64,000 nt of DNA from Pomphorhynchus laevis (GCA_012934845.2 WNNJ02000576.1:57627-121626); one strand, 5' to 3'. Shown: positions 1 to 11,576, numbered from the stretch's first letter. The notes: generated by a model from the sequence alone, not told the origin. Numbers and translations: made by a program.

Positions 1-720
1 GAGGCCCAAAGTCTGTAAGCATGTGAAACCACGCTCGGAAGTCTAGATCTATAGGTCCAGAGCTCCCTTTGATCTTCATACTAGATCTAATGATATGGGA
101 TTCATCCAGTGCATAAAGGCGACATGGGTGATGAGGTTTGGAGCCAGGAAACGGTAATGACATAAGAGCGCCTTGCTCTGGAGGCTTTGCAGCAGGGTGT
201 AGCTCCTGGAGGATCGACAAAACTGTTGCGTTATCAATAATATCGTCTGGTTGTAGGATATGTGCCTCAAATTTTTTATCGAGAATAGCTGTGCTAGCAC
301 TGATGCTGGCCTTGTCAGTAGGTTTTGATATTATTTAACCCAGTCAATAGCTTATGTGGACGGCGAAGTTCGAGATTGCTTTGTAGATAAAACGCTTCGC
401 GGTAAAGAGCATCTAAATAGTTGTTTTGCCAATCGATTAATCTGCGTTCAAGAGTTTTAAGAATAAGTGTGACTTTTCGTGACGGTATTCTTTGTAATGC
501 TAGTTGAGAAAAAATGGAAACATTTCGAAGTAACGATTGTGTATCGGATTTAGCTCAGTCGATTTGTGATAAAAGTCGGTTATAATCTCAACAATCTTGT
601 TGCTTGCGGAGCATCGTGGGAGAGTCATAATATTAGGTCGCCAGTGAATAACATCCTCAAAAAAGTCATCGGCTGTTTCGATATTTCTGCTTGGATGAGG
701 AGTAACTAGAGTGGATTTGG
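1..720 (-). mobile_element. LINE fragment, RLE-type, RT N-terminal region
   Basis: A minus-strand frame is open from about 220 down to the window edge and reads ILQELHPAAKPPEQGALM, then DESHIIRSSMKIKGSSGP and DLDFRAW. This is the segment before the reverse transcriptase core in the large LINE group whose C terminus carries a CCHC finger and a restriction-like endonuclease, as in the fragments at 6.1-8.5 and 33.4-34.5 kb. Between about 300 and 720 other minus frames give plausible upstream protein (for example ETADDFFEDVIHWRP). The copy leaves the window at its 3' side. Family assignment is by recall of the family, not alignment. Confidence 0.55.
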
Positions 721-1500
721 GTTAATTCTTTGACCTCAATTGGTTAGAATAGCGGGACTTATCAAACTGCGTTGAAAACAGGCCGACTACTCGTCGATTC
801 GTTGTTTCTGATGTCATATGTATTATTTCGTTGAAATAATAAGAGCAATTTATTAATACCACGTTACGTTTCGGTATTGGGCATAACTTTACAGAAAAAA
901 ATAAAACTGATTTTCAAAATCTTCTAGAATCAATATACGATAATGACAATTTTTAAGATCGAGCATTCGAAGACATGCAGTATACTAGTAAATTCGGTTT
1001 TGCACAACAAAACAGATACATTATGCTGAACGTTTGTGATTTGGAATTCGAATCGCGCAGAATTTATCGTGATTACCATGTACCGAGGCTCTCCAGATCA
1101 CGGATCATTTTATGGCACATGCTTCTCTACATTTTATCTGTGTGAACACCGTAGTGAGGTAGTACTCCGGAGCGATTGAATTCACCTTTTGAGTGAATCT
1201 GGCCAGATTTGTTGTAAATACTGATGTGTGTTCAAGTTTGAACATTGATCTTATTATTGCTGAGCATGGTTCCAACAAAGAAAATGTCACAACTACTGAC
1301 GATGAACATTTTGGAGATAACCCTACTATTTGCTTTATGAATCTCCATTGACACTTGCCTAACTGATTCAAATTAAATGCAGTTAAGTCTGATCATATAA
1401 CTGGTATAGCGTATAAGATGATTGTAAGCAGCATACTTCAAAAATATCGGAGAGCTCCTGGAAAAGATAGTGCCCCGAGATTTCTTGAAGAAGAGGTAGC
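721..1500. other. No confident gene
   Basis: AT-rich sequence with short open stretches on both strands. A plus-strand stretch near 1419-1530 reads ILQKYRRAPGKDSAPRFL, which resembles eroded coding DNA but matches nothing I recognise. Probably old repeat debris. Confidence 0.4.
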
Positions 1501-2115
1501 TACTATAAGTTTTGAAGATTTGTGTGAAAGGTGATCAGTAAACGATATTTTGAAGAACGAAGAACACCTAAGTAATTATAGCTTTTGCAAAATTCCAATT
1601 CTTCGTTATTTATTATTAGTCTATCACACCGACGTAAGGAACCGCCTAAGCGAAATTTCAGTGCTTTTGATTTGCTAACATTTACCGTTAACTGATTAGA
1701 AAGGCAATAAGACGATAGGTTATCTAACGCAGTCTGAACGGACAATAGGTTTTTTCGTCAATATTACCAAATCATCAGCATAGAGAGCACACGAGGTTTC
1801 ACTCGACGTATTACAAATATGCGCTGCAAATTCATTACAAAGAAAGAAAATAATAAATGGCTTAATGGATCTCCTTGTAGTACATCACGATTAGCAAGGA
1901 AGAATTCCGAAGTTCTAAGATTATCTGATAAGTTCAGGCGATTAGGCTGGAGAACAGAATAAATTAGAAGCATAAAGCGTCATATGATGCATACTTTCGA
2001 GGATAGTTTATGGAGTAGCAAGGAACGATTTACTGTGTCAAATGCTTGTATAAAGTCGATACATGTAGCATACAGCGATCTGCGATTTGTAAAACTCTTG
2101 ATGGCCTCATTACGA
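1500..2115 (-). mobile_element. LINE fragment, RT core
   Basis: Minus-strand frames contain, in order, an RT motif A region (CIDFIQAFDTVNRSLLLHKL), motif B (VLQGDPLSHLLFSFF), motif C (LYADDLVIL) and the following thumb segment (CLSNQLTVNVSKSKALKF, then KSYNYLGV). The pieces lie in different frames, so it is a decayed copy. It is distinct from the CR1-like element that begins at 2135 on the other strand. Family within LINEs not resolved. Confidence 0.7.
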
Positions 2116-2134
2116 ACATATTTTATGGCATTCG

Positions 2135-3070
2135 ATGTTAACCTGTTTGATAATAATGATAATAATGAGTAATAGTTATGCCGTACCTGCCCAATTTAAT
2201 GTCATGCAATACGCCGATAACATTCGCATATATGCTCATGCAACCGCCCATCACATATACGATATTGCAATTTCTGCCCCCCAACTACCTTTCTGCTATC
2301 TACAAACGTATCTCCCATCTTGGTCTCGTTCTAAACCCAGACAAGTCTAAAATAATGTGGATCCAACCCTGTCAACCTAATATATATCCTCCCCCTGTAT
2401 TTTGTCTCATCAATCATCCCCGTAGTCCACAATCTCACTTTATTACGATTCCATATCGATGAACACCTTTCCCTTAAATCCTTCGTATGCGAAAAGGATC
2501 GCCCGTCTAACTTAATTCTCCATGACATCCGCCGTATCCGTCCCCTTATCGACTTCCGTTCCTGTATGTATCTTCTTTCATCGCTTTTCTTCCCTAAAAT
2601 CGATTACTGGCTCAGCCTTTTCGACAATTCTTTAAAATCCAGCATCCTACCTCTACAACGAATAATCAACTCCGCCGTTCGAGTGCTCATACGTCTCCGT
2701 CGCTAATCTACCATCCACATCCGCATACAACTCCGCCTTCTTCTCGTAACTTTTCGTCTCATCGCTGTCGGCTCCCCATCGTTCATCAACCTCCCTTTCT
2801 TAGACGATACTCATCCCACCTCTCTATCACAGCGTTCCCGTAATTCCCTTATACTCTGCGTTCCCTATTACTCTAGCAACTACGGTCTCCGATACTTCCT
2901 CGTCGCCACCCCACTCGTATGGAATCAGCTCCCACTCGACATCCGCCGCGCTCCCTCCTTTATTGCATTCAAATGCCGCCTCCGTATCCACCTCCTCGAA
3001 ACGTGATTTAGATATTTTTGTTGTTGTGGTCATGTAAGTGTGCGCCGGCACGCATTTGCCACGTAAAAAT
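2135..3070 (+). mobile_element. CR1-like LINE, 3' half of RT ORF
   Basis: Plus-strand frames show a degraded YADD region (QYADNIRIYAHAT), then HLGLVLNPDKSKIMWIQP, and after several frame changes a CR1-type C terminus (NYGLRYFLVATPLVWNQLPL, then DIRRAPSFIAFKCRLRIHLL). The same protein pattern occurs in the larger copy at 60.0-62.6 kb (DDIVIYA..., MMWIKP), so the two are one family. It is truncated at the 5' side, where it abuts an antisense LINE. Confidence 0.75.
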
Positions 3071-3734
3071 AAATGTTTTTTTAATCGTAGTGTGAACATT
3101 GTATGCTTTTATTTTTAATTTATATATAAAATACATATATATAAAATACTTATTTATAAAATACAAGACTCAGCATCTGATCTGATTACTACGTGTCAGA
3201 TCAGATAATTCGATATTAATGTTGTCAGGTGTATTAACTAATCGTTCTTTAGATATATTTGAAAACCTGTGTGATTATTTAAAGGTTTTAATCTAGATAT
3301 AGCTTCCCAGAACATTCGCGAACGATCTGAGCCAATACACTGTTTGCTGTAATTACTTTTAGCCGTCCTTATTAAAACTGATTTATTTTTATGAGATGAT
3401 TAATAGTTCGGGAACATTCATTTTTTTCAAGCTTTATCTTGTATCTGTTTTGATTTAATTAAAGAGTTTCTGTGAAAACAGGATGTCTATTCATTACATG
3501 AATGTACTTACAGAGAATACAGGTTTCAAGCAGTGTGAATAATTTTACTTGATAGTTATATTTATCTTGCTGCCAAAAAGTTTAACAATTTATATTTTTT
3601 TCGTGATTTTAATTTGGGTATTCGTTTTAGTAACGCTTGTAAACCACTCTTAAGTTAAAACTATATTAAGAATTCTTGTCAAAACTATGATCAATTAAAA
3701 TACAAAATGACAATTTGACAAAAATAACAGATAT
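3071..3734. other. AT-rich intergenic with a PLE tail motif
   Basis: No coding signal. At about 3110-3190 (plus) TATAAAATAC repeats are followed by a GACTCAGCATCTGATCTGAT stretch; this resembles the 3' tail found after Penelope-like elements near 12.02, 36.6, 51.5 and 55.8 kb. On the minus strand a possible polyadenylation signal for the next gene (AATAAA, seen as tttatt near 3382) lies about 350 bp past its stop. Confidence 0.4.
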
Positions 3735-5522
3735 TTAGTACTCGTTAATAACATCGGCTTTGAGAAGCACCAATGTTGATAGATACTCGGGCTTGAACTT
3801 TGAAAATTGCTTTGTAATTTCGTTATAATATTTAAGCTGCTCGATATCCTTAATCAGCATAACTGCTTCTTCACTGTCACTAATCTTTTCGATAACGTTG
3901 ACATTTAACAAGGAGGACAGCACATTCTCAAGTAGGTGCCGACAAAACGTATCAAAATCATAATTAGACAAGACATCATGTCCTAACCTTAATGAGTGCG
4001 TAAGCAGTAATGAATCAGTAAACCTTTCAAGTAAATGAGATAACAGAATACCAAAATTGCTGAGCAAGGTGACAATCAACCGATTGTGATTGATATTAAT
4101 ATCGGAATTGAAAGTCGGCGTATTTTCCGTATTCTGGTAACCATTTGCGTTATATCCAAACTGTAACTCAATACTTAGAGCCATCCGACGATCAGATGCA
4201 GACTCACTGTGAACAATTGACTCGCCTTCGGCCCAGCTTAGAGCATCATTCCAACGATCGTTCAACGACCTATCACACATATGCAACGACTGCCTAGAAA
4301 GAAATAGGCTAAGTGCATGTACTATGTGCTGCCAAGTACGTTGATTGTTGTCACTCTTAAGTGCTAATTTAAAAGTTAAAATCAGTGCGCTACGATCAAT
4401 GAGACTCGCGAACAATGGCATGGAATTTAATGCGAAATCCGTATTTTTCATTATTAATCGATCGCAAATGAATTCATGTTGTTGGATGCCGCATAAATGC
4501 ATTTCCTTAAATTTCATTAAATCAAAGTCATTTGGGAAAAACAATGGACAATGTCCCAGTTTGTCACATAAAAGATTAAAGGCAATTGAAAGACTTACTT
4601 TGCTGCAACCGTTCTTAAATACAAAATACATTAGTAATGACAGTATCGTAGCAGGCAAAATAGGCTCGTGCATATGGCCACTGGAAAGAACTATGTAAGG
4701 ATTGGTATTTGCCGGAGTTGAACACATGTATGTTCTATCATTGAAATGGTTAAAAGTACAATATGCGAATCTATCCCCGTAGGTGCTTAAGCCGAACCGT
4801 TTTATATGAGTCATTGTTGCAGGAATAAGTGCCACTATTATTCCTGAATACTCGACCTTAAAGCTACTGATATTATCAATAAAGAAAATCAGGTCTGTCC
4901 ATATATGACGTAAGTTGCTCTGGTTTAATTTTTCTCTTGCATTGACTTTCAAATCCAAAAATAAAGGTGGCCGTTTGGTTAATGAAATTGAAAGGAATAC
5001 AAAACTTAGCAGTTCCTTTGCTAGTTTATCAGGCTCGCATGAATGTTGATAAGAACACAGTATTACTGGATAACTGGATAGCAGTGCCATTCTGATCAAG
5101 TGTATAGATTCATTATCAATAAATAATTTAGGGCTATAGATAGCATATGCAATTGATATGATACTTTTAATATAATTTAATAGATCAATACATTCTATAG
5201 CCGTGCAATAAATATTGGATATTGATTCTGCTGATATCTTAGTTTTAGTGTTTTGTTTATCTGATAAACGCAAGGCTTTGACATTAATATTCACAAGGTT
5301 TATTAAAGTGCGATAATTTAAATTGTATTGTAGTTGCGATGTGCATATTTCGCTTTTACCTTGAGGTGCTATGCAGTCGCAGAATTGAATACGAGAAATT
5401 CCATATTCGTTAGAATTGCGATAATGCGATATAGAGTCAGTAAGAGGCTTCTCTTTAACTAATGAAAGCCAAAGATCGGTTTTCTTTTTTAAGCTCACGC
5501 CAGATAGCAACGTGGATTCCAT
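3735..5522 (-). CDS. Uncharacterised intronless 595-aa protein
   Basis: An uninterrupted frame of 595 codons with its own ATG (MESTLLSGVSLKKK) and TAA stop, the longest clean ORF on this side of the window. The protein is leucine- and isoleucine-rich, reads as mostly helical (for example HIVHALSLFLSRQSLHMC and LLSNFGILLSHLLERF), and has scattered Cys and His with no obvious zinc motif. There is no signal peptide and no convincing membrane segment. I do not recognise the family; an HEAT- or ARM-like helical scaffold is a guess. Its intactness amid ruined repeats argues for a selected host gene. No splice signals are needed, so it is either single-exon or a retrocopy; no poly(A) tail is visible at its 3' side. 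Confidence 0.7.
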   Translation of the reverse strand: MESTLLSGVSLKKKTDLWLSLVKEKPLTDSISHYRNSNEYGISRIQFCDCIAPQGKSEICTSQLQYNLNYRTLINLVNINVKALRLSDKQNTKTKISAESISNIYCTAIECIDLLNYIKSIISIAYAIYSPKLFIDNESIHLIRMALLSSYPVILCSYQHSCEPDKLAKELLSFVFLSISLTKRPPLFLDLKVNAREKLNQSNLRHIWTDLIFFIDNISSFKVEYSGIIVALIPATMTHIKRFGLSTYGDRFAYCTFNHFNDRTYMCSTPANTNPYIVLSSGHMHEPILPATILSLLMYFVFKNGCSKVSLSIAFNLLCDKLGHCPLFFPNDFDLMKFKEMHLCGIQQHEFICDRLIMKNTDFALNSMPLFASLIDRSALILTFKLALKSDNNQRTWQHIVHALSLFLSRQSLHMCDRSLNDRWNDALSWAEGESIVHSESASDRRMALSIELQFGYNANGYQNTENTPTFNSDININHNRLIVTLLSNFGILLSHLLERFTDSLLLTHSLRLGHDVLSNYDFDTFCRHLLENVLSSLLNVNVIEKISDSEEAVMLIKDIEQLKYYNEITKQFSKFKPEYLSTLVLLKADVINEY

Positions 5523-6105
5523 CTAAAATGTAATTATACTGAACGCTTATAACTTTTTCATTTGTAAATTATTTAATTTTCGATTTTCATTAATATCAAG
5601 ACCGTAATTATAAATATCTGTATATTTAAAACCACATTTTGATATTCACTTTCAAATTGAAGTAAAATAAGTTATTGTAGCAGTAGTGAGTTGTCTGTGT
5701 AGAACACGATCGGACAACCGTTAGCACGCGTGCCAAACACAGCACGTCACTATTTTTCTAACGCAAACCCATGATCTAATGTGATCCTTCATGTAGCAAT
5801 CGTTTACTTTTAAATGATGCTTGTCAAGAATTTCGTAAAAATGCTATATTCAATGAATGACTTCACGCTGGGAATGTTGTACAACGGGAGCTCGGGAAAA
5901 TTATCATAGATGTACTGAAATATTAGATGTACTATCTGATATATTTATATATGTATTTGAACTTTAAGATTTTGCCAAGTAAATACTTTCTGTTGTTAAC
6001 AAACTTAAAGATAAACATTTTTTAAAGTTGATTATTTTATTTATTACAAGATTCAAATATTTAAAAAAGCCAGTTTTGGTAAATTCATATGGTTATTTCC
6101 TTCAA
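5523..6105. other. Upstream region of the 595-aa gene
   Basis: Non-coding AT-rich sequence with a local GC-richer patch at about 5690-5760 that includes the palindrome GCACGCGTGC (5724-5733), about 200 bp upstream of the ATG at 5522 on the minus strand. This could hold the promoter; no TATA box was assigned. Confidence 0.3.
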
Positions 6106-8690
6106 TGCATGGAACTACTTAAAGTTCCGAGCACTGAATCACCTTTTCCGATCTGTATTGCCTGGCTTAAGCGCTGGATCAGATATGAACCGGCTTGAGG
6201 GTTTCCGCAGTGACGGCGCAGTAATTTTCCAAGCATTGAGAAAAACGCTGATGCGTTCTGGCCCATCGCGCCCAACGTCTCAATAGCGATTGGGCAGAAA
6301 TTATATCCATTGGATTCTATGGAAATATATTTTTGTATTTTTCTTCTTCGGCCTGGTTTGCTACAACGCCGGGTCCCACTATATTGTTGAGACTAAATAG
6401 CTGGCAGATAAGGGGTCGACGCAGGTGAAGTCCCAACACACAAGTTTGCCTCTCTGTCATGGAATCATTGTCACGCCATCCGGGCGTTTGCCATCAGATC
6501 TTGTTAGACTAAGCGGTTCGATACGGCTAGTAATGTGGGATTTCCTGAGTGCGTCTGCGATGATCTTGTTGACCATACTGTGTTGAGCAAAACGGCCAGC
6601 TGATCGGGGGCTGCTTAAGCCATGTGTGCCCTGTCTCTCTACTTTTGGCCCACATATGCACAAGTGTGGCTGGGAGATTGTGGCGCAGACGCGTAACGCA
6701 ATGACTATACGTAACATTTCGTCTAGCTATAGTGTCCCTACAGCCGATAACGGAAATGCTTGCAGGAACGCTCCCGCGGCAGCTGATGAAACTTTAATTA
6801 GACGGACAAGTTCCGTAGGCTTTAAAGTCTTGTTTATCAGGTTGGCCAAGGTAGCAGCGCTTAATGCGGGTTTACAATCTTGTTGCGTGGAATGTCGATC
6901 TGGGATTAGTTTAGAAGCTGTGACATCACTTATTATTGTCTGATCTCCTGGTGAACTATGACTCGATGTTAGGGGCTATCGACCCCAAAAGATCCACAGT
7001 TTAGCATGTTGACGAAACTCCTCAGTTCCGACTGTTAGAGGTCCATGGAAGGGCGGTGGCAACATGCATAACGGGAATAGAATAGATACCGAGTAAAACG
7101 CCAAGTGCGCAGAAATTACCAAGGTAGACGAACTGGAGATTTCCAGGCCGCCGTTATCGATTGAAAGAGTGGCTTGTTCCCAGCTTGATTGAGAAAGAGA
7201 GATATTCAGTATTCTTTCTAATTCTTGTTAAAGGACAGTGTCGTATTCTAACAGAACGATGCTAGTGGCACAGGGGTTACACCTTAGTAAGAGAGGAGCT
7301 TTGGTGTGCTTAGGTAATTTTTTAACAAAAAGTATGCGACATATGCATTGAGGTGAGTCAGACGGTTGCACATCAATTGCAGTGTTGATACTTTGGGGCG
7401 GAGAGAGTCGTCTATGCTCTCCGAATTTTCTACGGTGGAACGTAGATGGGTGGCTTTGGCGGTATAGTTTGGATCTCTGGGAGAACGTCAAAAACTTTTT
7501 GAAACGCGTTTGGCGTCTCAGAGATCAATTCGCATTTTGAATTATTGGTATACAGGCCGTACTTTGGGCCTTGAACTAATATAATTTTCGGCATCGTGAA
7601 TGGCATTTTCTGGCCGACTGTCCAAACGTCCAGATACCAGGTGTTTAAGCAAGATCTGAGCTGTTTTAATAAAGGATTGAGAGAGAGGCAAAATAAAAAT
7701 GGGGCGAGATGGTCACCTTGTTGTACGCCTTCTTGTGAGAGTATCAGATGGTCGCCGTAATACAAAAAACGTTTACAGGCGTAGCAGCTGTTCACGAACC
7801 GTGTAAGAGCTGGAATGTATCGGTTATCTTCCATATGATTTTGCACGGCTGATTTGATTGGAGGCGTTGGAAAAGTCTATCTTAAGTAGGCCATAACCAG
7901 AATTCTTGGCGTCTTTCAAGAATATTCGCGTTGAGTGCATTGCTGCTTCGCACCCGAAAAGTACTCCTCTCTCACTTCATGGGGGAGAAGCATGGCAGAA
8001 GCCACTTCTCGTATAAGTAGTGATGCCGTCCTTGCCACCAGAAGGCGGAGCGTATTACCGATAGCGATATGTCGGAGACCGCTGTTCTTTTTGATGAAGC
8101 TAATGAGTTTTGCTCCGAAGATAATGGGTCTGACCGCCTCGGGTACGTTACCGTTTAAGACAGCGTTGACAAATTCTGTGAGCTGGTCAACGAGGTAACT
8201 TTCTTCTTTCGAATCATCTAGCCCGATCAAGTCTTGCATGTGACGAGGTAGCAGTACATCGAAGCCTCGGGCGGTGCCCTTGGAGCCAAGTGTGGTTGCT
8301 ACTGTGTTTCGTGCTTCACGGGAAATTCGTGATATGACCGGACAGCGGGACTTAAGAACTGGTGATATCCTATCGTCAAATGTGGCATTAACTGGAGATG
8401 TATCATTGAAACAAGGATGGCTGTCCGTAACTTGCATGGCGAGGTGACGAAATCCGAGTGGTGGGGCACCTGACCCGGTACAGTTCCGTTGTTTGCCGTG
8501 TTTATATAGCAGTCCGGAAATTGTTAAACGAAAAGTGAGGTGACATAAAGGATAAACTCAGCTTGTTCTACGTGACGGGTCCATTTTTACTTGCAACTTT
8601 CGTTTTTCCGTGGTTGTGTTTCGGATATCAAGATGCGAGCGTCGTCTGAAAGTGTCTGAACCGGAGTTACTACTACCTGCGCTCTTATTG
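6106..8690 (-). mobile_element. RLE-type LINE, degraded, most of ORF present
   Basis: Read from 8690 downward: an N-terminal stretch, then an RT entry region at 8437-7916 (FGAKLISFIKKNSGLRHIAI, a degraded 'LIALDKKDGGIRPI' motif), motif B at about 7750 (SQEGVQQGDHLAPFLFC), a YLD motif C (NTWYLDVW), and at 6717-6457 the C-terminal endonuclease part: a finger-like segment (HLCICG ... GTHGLSS), SAGRFAQHS, then GKRPDGVTMIPWQRGKLVCW carrying the PD...(D/E)XK-like residues. The tail near 6300-6110 fits the end of this family. Multiple stops and frame changes make it dead. Compared with the copy at 45.8-48.7 kb it is clearly a different lineage. Confidence 0.8.
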
Positions 8691-8699
8691 TGATGTTGA

Positions 8700-9440
8700 T
8701 CACTCCATCACTTCTTTATAAAGATGCTGCAAGATGTGATTGCAAAATATGATATCAAACTGAATGAGTCTAAATGTAAGTATCAACATATTTCCCTTCG
8801 CTTCTTGGGCTATTTTATTCAGAATGGAATAATTCAACCTGATCGTATGTTGCACTGCGGTATTTTCCTGTCCTTATGAATTCAGCATAATTAAAGATCG
8901 CGCTAGGTTTACAGAGTTATTATAGACAGTTGACACAAAATTATTCTGCACAAATTCGTCCTATCTTAACAGTACACACCTTTCTATTAAACAAAAAACA
9001 TTCTGATGATTTGAAAGACGATATATGTAATGCCTTAATAGCGATCATTGACGAAAACGAACCATTTTGCTTCGAAACTGATTTACTTAGTGACACTATT
9101 GCTGTTGTAATATATCAAAATAAAAAACCCATAGCGTTATTCTCAAGACGGTGAAATCAAACCTAGATTTCACCGACCGGAACCATCTTTTCTTGTCACG
9201 ACTAGAAGTCGTTTTGAGCGTTTATCAATACATTTTATAGGTCCTAAGTTATTTGTTGATAAATATAAATATTTGTTGGTAATTATGGACGAATTTTCTC
9301 GGTTTCCTTTCGCTTACACATGCCCCCAGATATGTCGTCTTATACTGTGATAAGCTGTTTAAGAAATTCTTCTCTCCGCGGCGCTCCGGACGCGATACAT
9401 TGTGATAGAGAGAGACTAAGTTTGTGAGAGACCGAAAAAG
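8700..9440 (+). mobile_element. Ty3/gypsy-like LTR retrotransposon fossil, pol fragment
   Basis: Plus-strand protein traces in pol order: end of the RT (LNESKCKYQHISLRFLGYFI), RNase H (PFCFETDLLSDTIAVVIYQN, then KKPIALFSRR) and a small piece of the integrase core (YLLVIMDEFSRFPFAYTC). No LTRs recognised. It is broken, with many breaks, and probably old. It is related to the gypsy remains at 19.7-28.9 kb. It sits between two RLE-LINE fragments of opposite orientation. Confidence 0.75.
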
Positions 9441-9464
9441 CAACGTTAAAAATTATGACTTAAA

Positions 9465-10195
9465 AGCTACATGTACTCAACCAGATTGAAAAAATACGTA
9501 AGTACTAATGATTTTAATTTTAGAACCAATAAAGCGTATGGGTATTACCTGTCAAGAAGAGAATTTCGTGATGCAATTGCAGCCAGATATGGCATGAAAC
9601 CGCCGGAAGCACCAAAATTATGTCGATGTGGAGAAAAATTCAACATACATCATTCACTTTCGTGCAAAACAGGTGGCATGCCAACAGTACACCACAATAT
9701 CGTGAGAGATTTATTAGCGGGAGAGTCACATTTGATACCTTTGAGTGATGAGGCTGTTTTCGACAATCCCGCTACATCAACTGATAAAGATGCAAGGGTG
9801 GATGTTGCCTGTCATGGTTTATATGGTGATCTGTCGGAGCGGTCCTTAATGAACATTTGTATTTTCATTCACTTAGCTCCGTTGTACTCATCTGACCGAA
9901 TAGGAAACCCATTCAATTACCATTAATCAAGGAAGATAAGTAAATACGGAGAGAATTGCACCTTATGAACGGGCAACTTTTTACCCGATTGTGATTGCAG
10001 CAAATGATGCTCTTGGCTAATCAACCCAATGTGTTCTTAAACAAATTGCAAGATTATCGAGGAATTGCAACGAAACCATCAAACATTTAAGATGCAAAAT
10101 AAGTTTTGCACTAGCGAAAGCGACGTCTATGTGTGTTCGAACCAGTCGTTCAACTTATAATTTTCCGGTCTACGCTCGGACTCTGGAATAAATGT
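9465..10195 (+). mobile_element. RLE-type LINE, C-terminal endonuclease fragment
   Basis: A 151-codon frame (9471-9926) contains PEAPKLCRCGEKFNIHHSLS followed by CKTGG and HHNIVRDLLAGES, the CCHC finger and 'RHN..RDLL' block of restriction-like-endonuclease LINEs, then DARVDVACHGLYGD, which fits the catalytic part. Past the stop, other frames give ERATFYPIVIAANDALG and KISFALAKATSMCVRTSRS, the usual C-terminal block. It is 5'-truncated at the end of the gypsy fossil. The finger spacing differs from that at 46.3 kb, so this is another subfamily. Confidence 0.7.
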
Positions 10196-10369
10196 GGAAA
10201 AGATTTTGCAGAAGATCTTTATTGAACATTTTTTTCATATTTTTCTCATCTCTTTCTTTGTTTTATTAAATAAATTGATTTATCAAAAAAGTATAGTTTG
10301 TGATGTTATAAATAATAATTGTATTGTAAGTAATACGACAAACAAATGTTTTTAATTAAATATTAATAA
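10196..10369. other. AT-rich spacer
   Basis: Low-complexity AT-rich DNA between a LINE tail and a Penelope-like element; no features seen. Confidence 0.5.
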
Positions 10370-10760
10370 TAATTGCAACTGCAATACCGCAGGTATAATG
10401 TATTTAATACAATGTACATGTGGATTGCAATATATAGGAAAAACATCAAATGTTAAAAACTAGGTTTAGGCAACACATATATAATATACAGCATAATAGT
10501 CAAACTATATTTTATAAACATATGAGATTAATAGGACATGATATTAAAAACTGTAAATTATTTATTTTAGAACATATTATCGAAGAAAACATCAATATTA
10601 AATCAAAAACTATTAGAAAAAGAAGATTTTTGGATTAAAACGCTTAATTCCATGTACCCATTAGGATTGAATGACGTGGTACAAGGAATTAGCGGAAGTA
10701 GTGTAGTACATAATAAACAACTATATTATAATAACCCGGTTAAACGCAAACCATGAAGTC
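10370..10760 (+). mobile_element. Penelope-like element, GIY-YIG endonuclease domain
   Basis: Translation shows GIMYLIQCTCGLQYIGKTSN, the GIY-YIG core with a Cys pair (C-T-C) inside, then FRQHIYNIQHNS, a middle helix (HDIKNCKLFILEHI) and the ending FWIKTLNSMYPLGLN in neighbouring frames. This is the endonuclease of Penelope-like retroelements. Here it lies directly upstream, on the same strand, of a PLE RT N-terminal region (10950-11576), with coding-like sequence between them (KDLFCKYKKFF at about 10877-10905). EN before RT is the permuted order known from the Naiad/Chlamys PLE clade; the usual PLE order is RT then GIY-YIG. The copy is interrupted by frame changes. Confidence 0.75.
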
Positions 10761-10949
10761 ATGATGATAAAAGGAATAAGAAAAATAAAGTTAAAAATAT
10801 TAAAAAAGATATGTATTTAAATGAATAATTAGAAATATTAAAACAATTTTTAAGAGATAATAAGTTGAAAGATCTTTTTTGTAAATATAAGAAGTTTTTC
10901 TAAAGATATCATATGTTCAATAAATTAAAAATTAATAAACGACTATGAT

Positions 10950-11576
10950 ATGCTAAGTTGTATAATAGACAGTTATTGTAATACAAAATACTATAATCGT
11001 ACAATAAATGTTAATAATAACAATAGAAAATATACATTAACCATGAACTTTATTAATAAATGTATTGATAACATAAATATAGCCGGACTTTTAAATAATT
11101 CTAAAAGTAAAGAAATAATAGGATCAGATTTAAGTAAATATATTCCTAAAATAAAGTATAAACTCATACCACTATTAGGACGAAAAATTTGTAATTATAA
11201 TAAAGAATTAAAATCAATATGTAACGATAATATTAGAAACATAATGGAAACAGAATGCAATTGTAAAAGTCTTAGTTTTGATAAAATAAATGAACATATA
11301 TGTACCCATAATCTAGAATTAATTGAAAACAATGAATTAAGGAAAATGCTATCAAAAGGGTATAAATATAGAGTGAATAATAACAACGACAAAAATAAAA
11401 TTCACAATTCGTTATATAATAACTCAAATGCTTTCTTTAGTAAGCTGACTAATAGTGAAAGCTCGAATATATCTAAGATAAAAATTTGGAAAGATTATAT
11501 ATTTGATAAAATTAAAAATAAAATGAAAATAGCAAACAATTGTAAAAGAAAATATAAAATTAATGATAAATACTAG
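10950..11576 (+). mobile_element. Penelope-like element, RT N-terminal region
   Basis: A 208-codon open frame starting MLSCIIDSYCNTKYYN. Recognisable parts are TECNCKSLSFDKINEHICTH (Cys- and His-bearing), NELRKMLSKGYKYRV and SKIKIWKDYIFDKIKNKMK. The last block recurs at 53.35 and 55.07 kb just upstream of, or fused to, PLE RT sequence, which ties this frame to the same element. The RT catalytic motifs themselves are missing: the frame stops at 11576. Composition is extremely AT-rich with Asn/Lys/Ile bias, unlike the LINEs nearby. Confidence 0.7.

Noticed and set aside
1105-1371. 88-codon minus-strand frame
   Set aside because: No recognisable motif; composition fits chance.
4345-4698. 117-codon plus-strand frame inside the 595-codon gene
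   Set aside because: Antisense shadow of a longer, continuous frame; no independent support.
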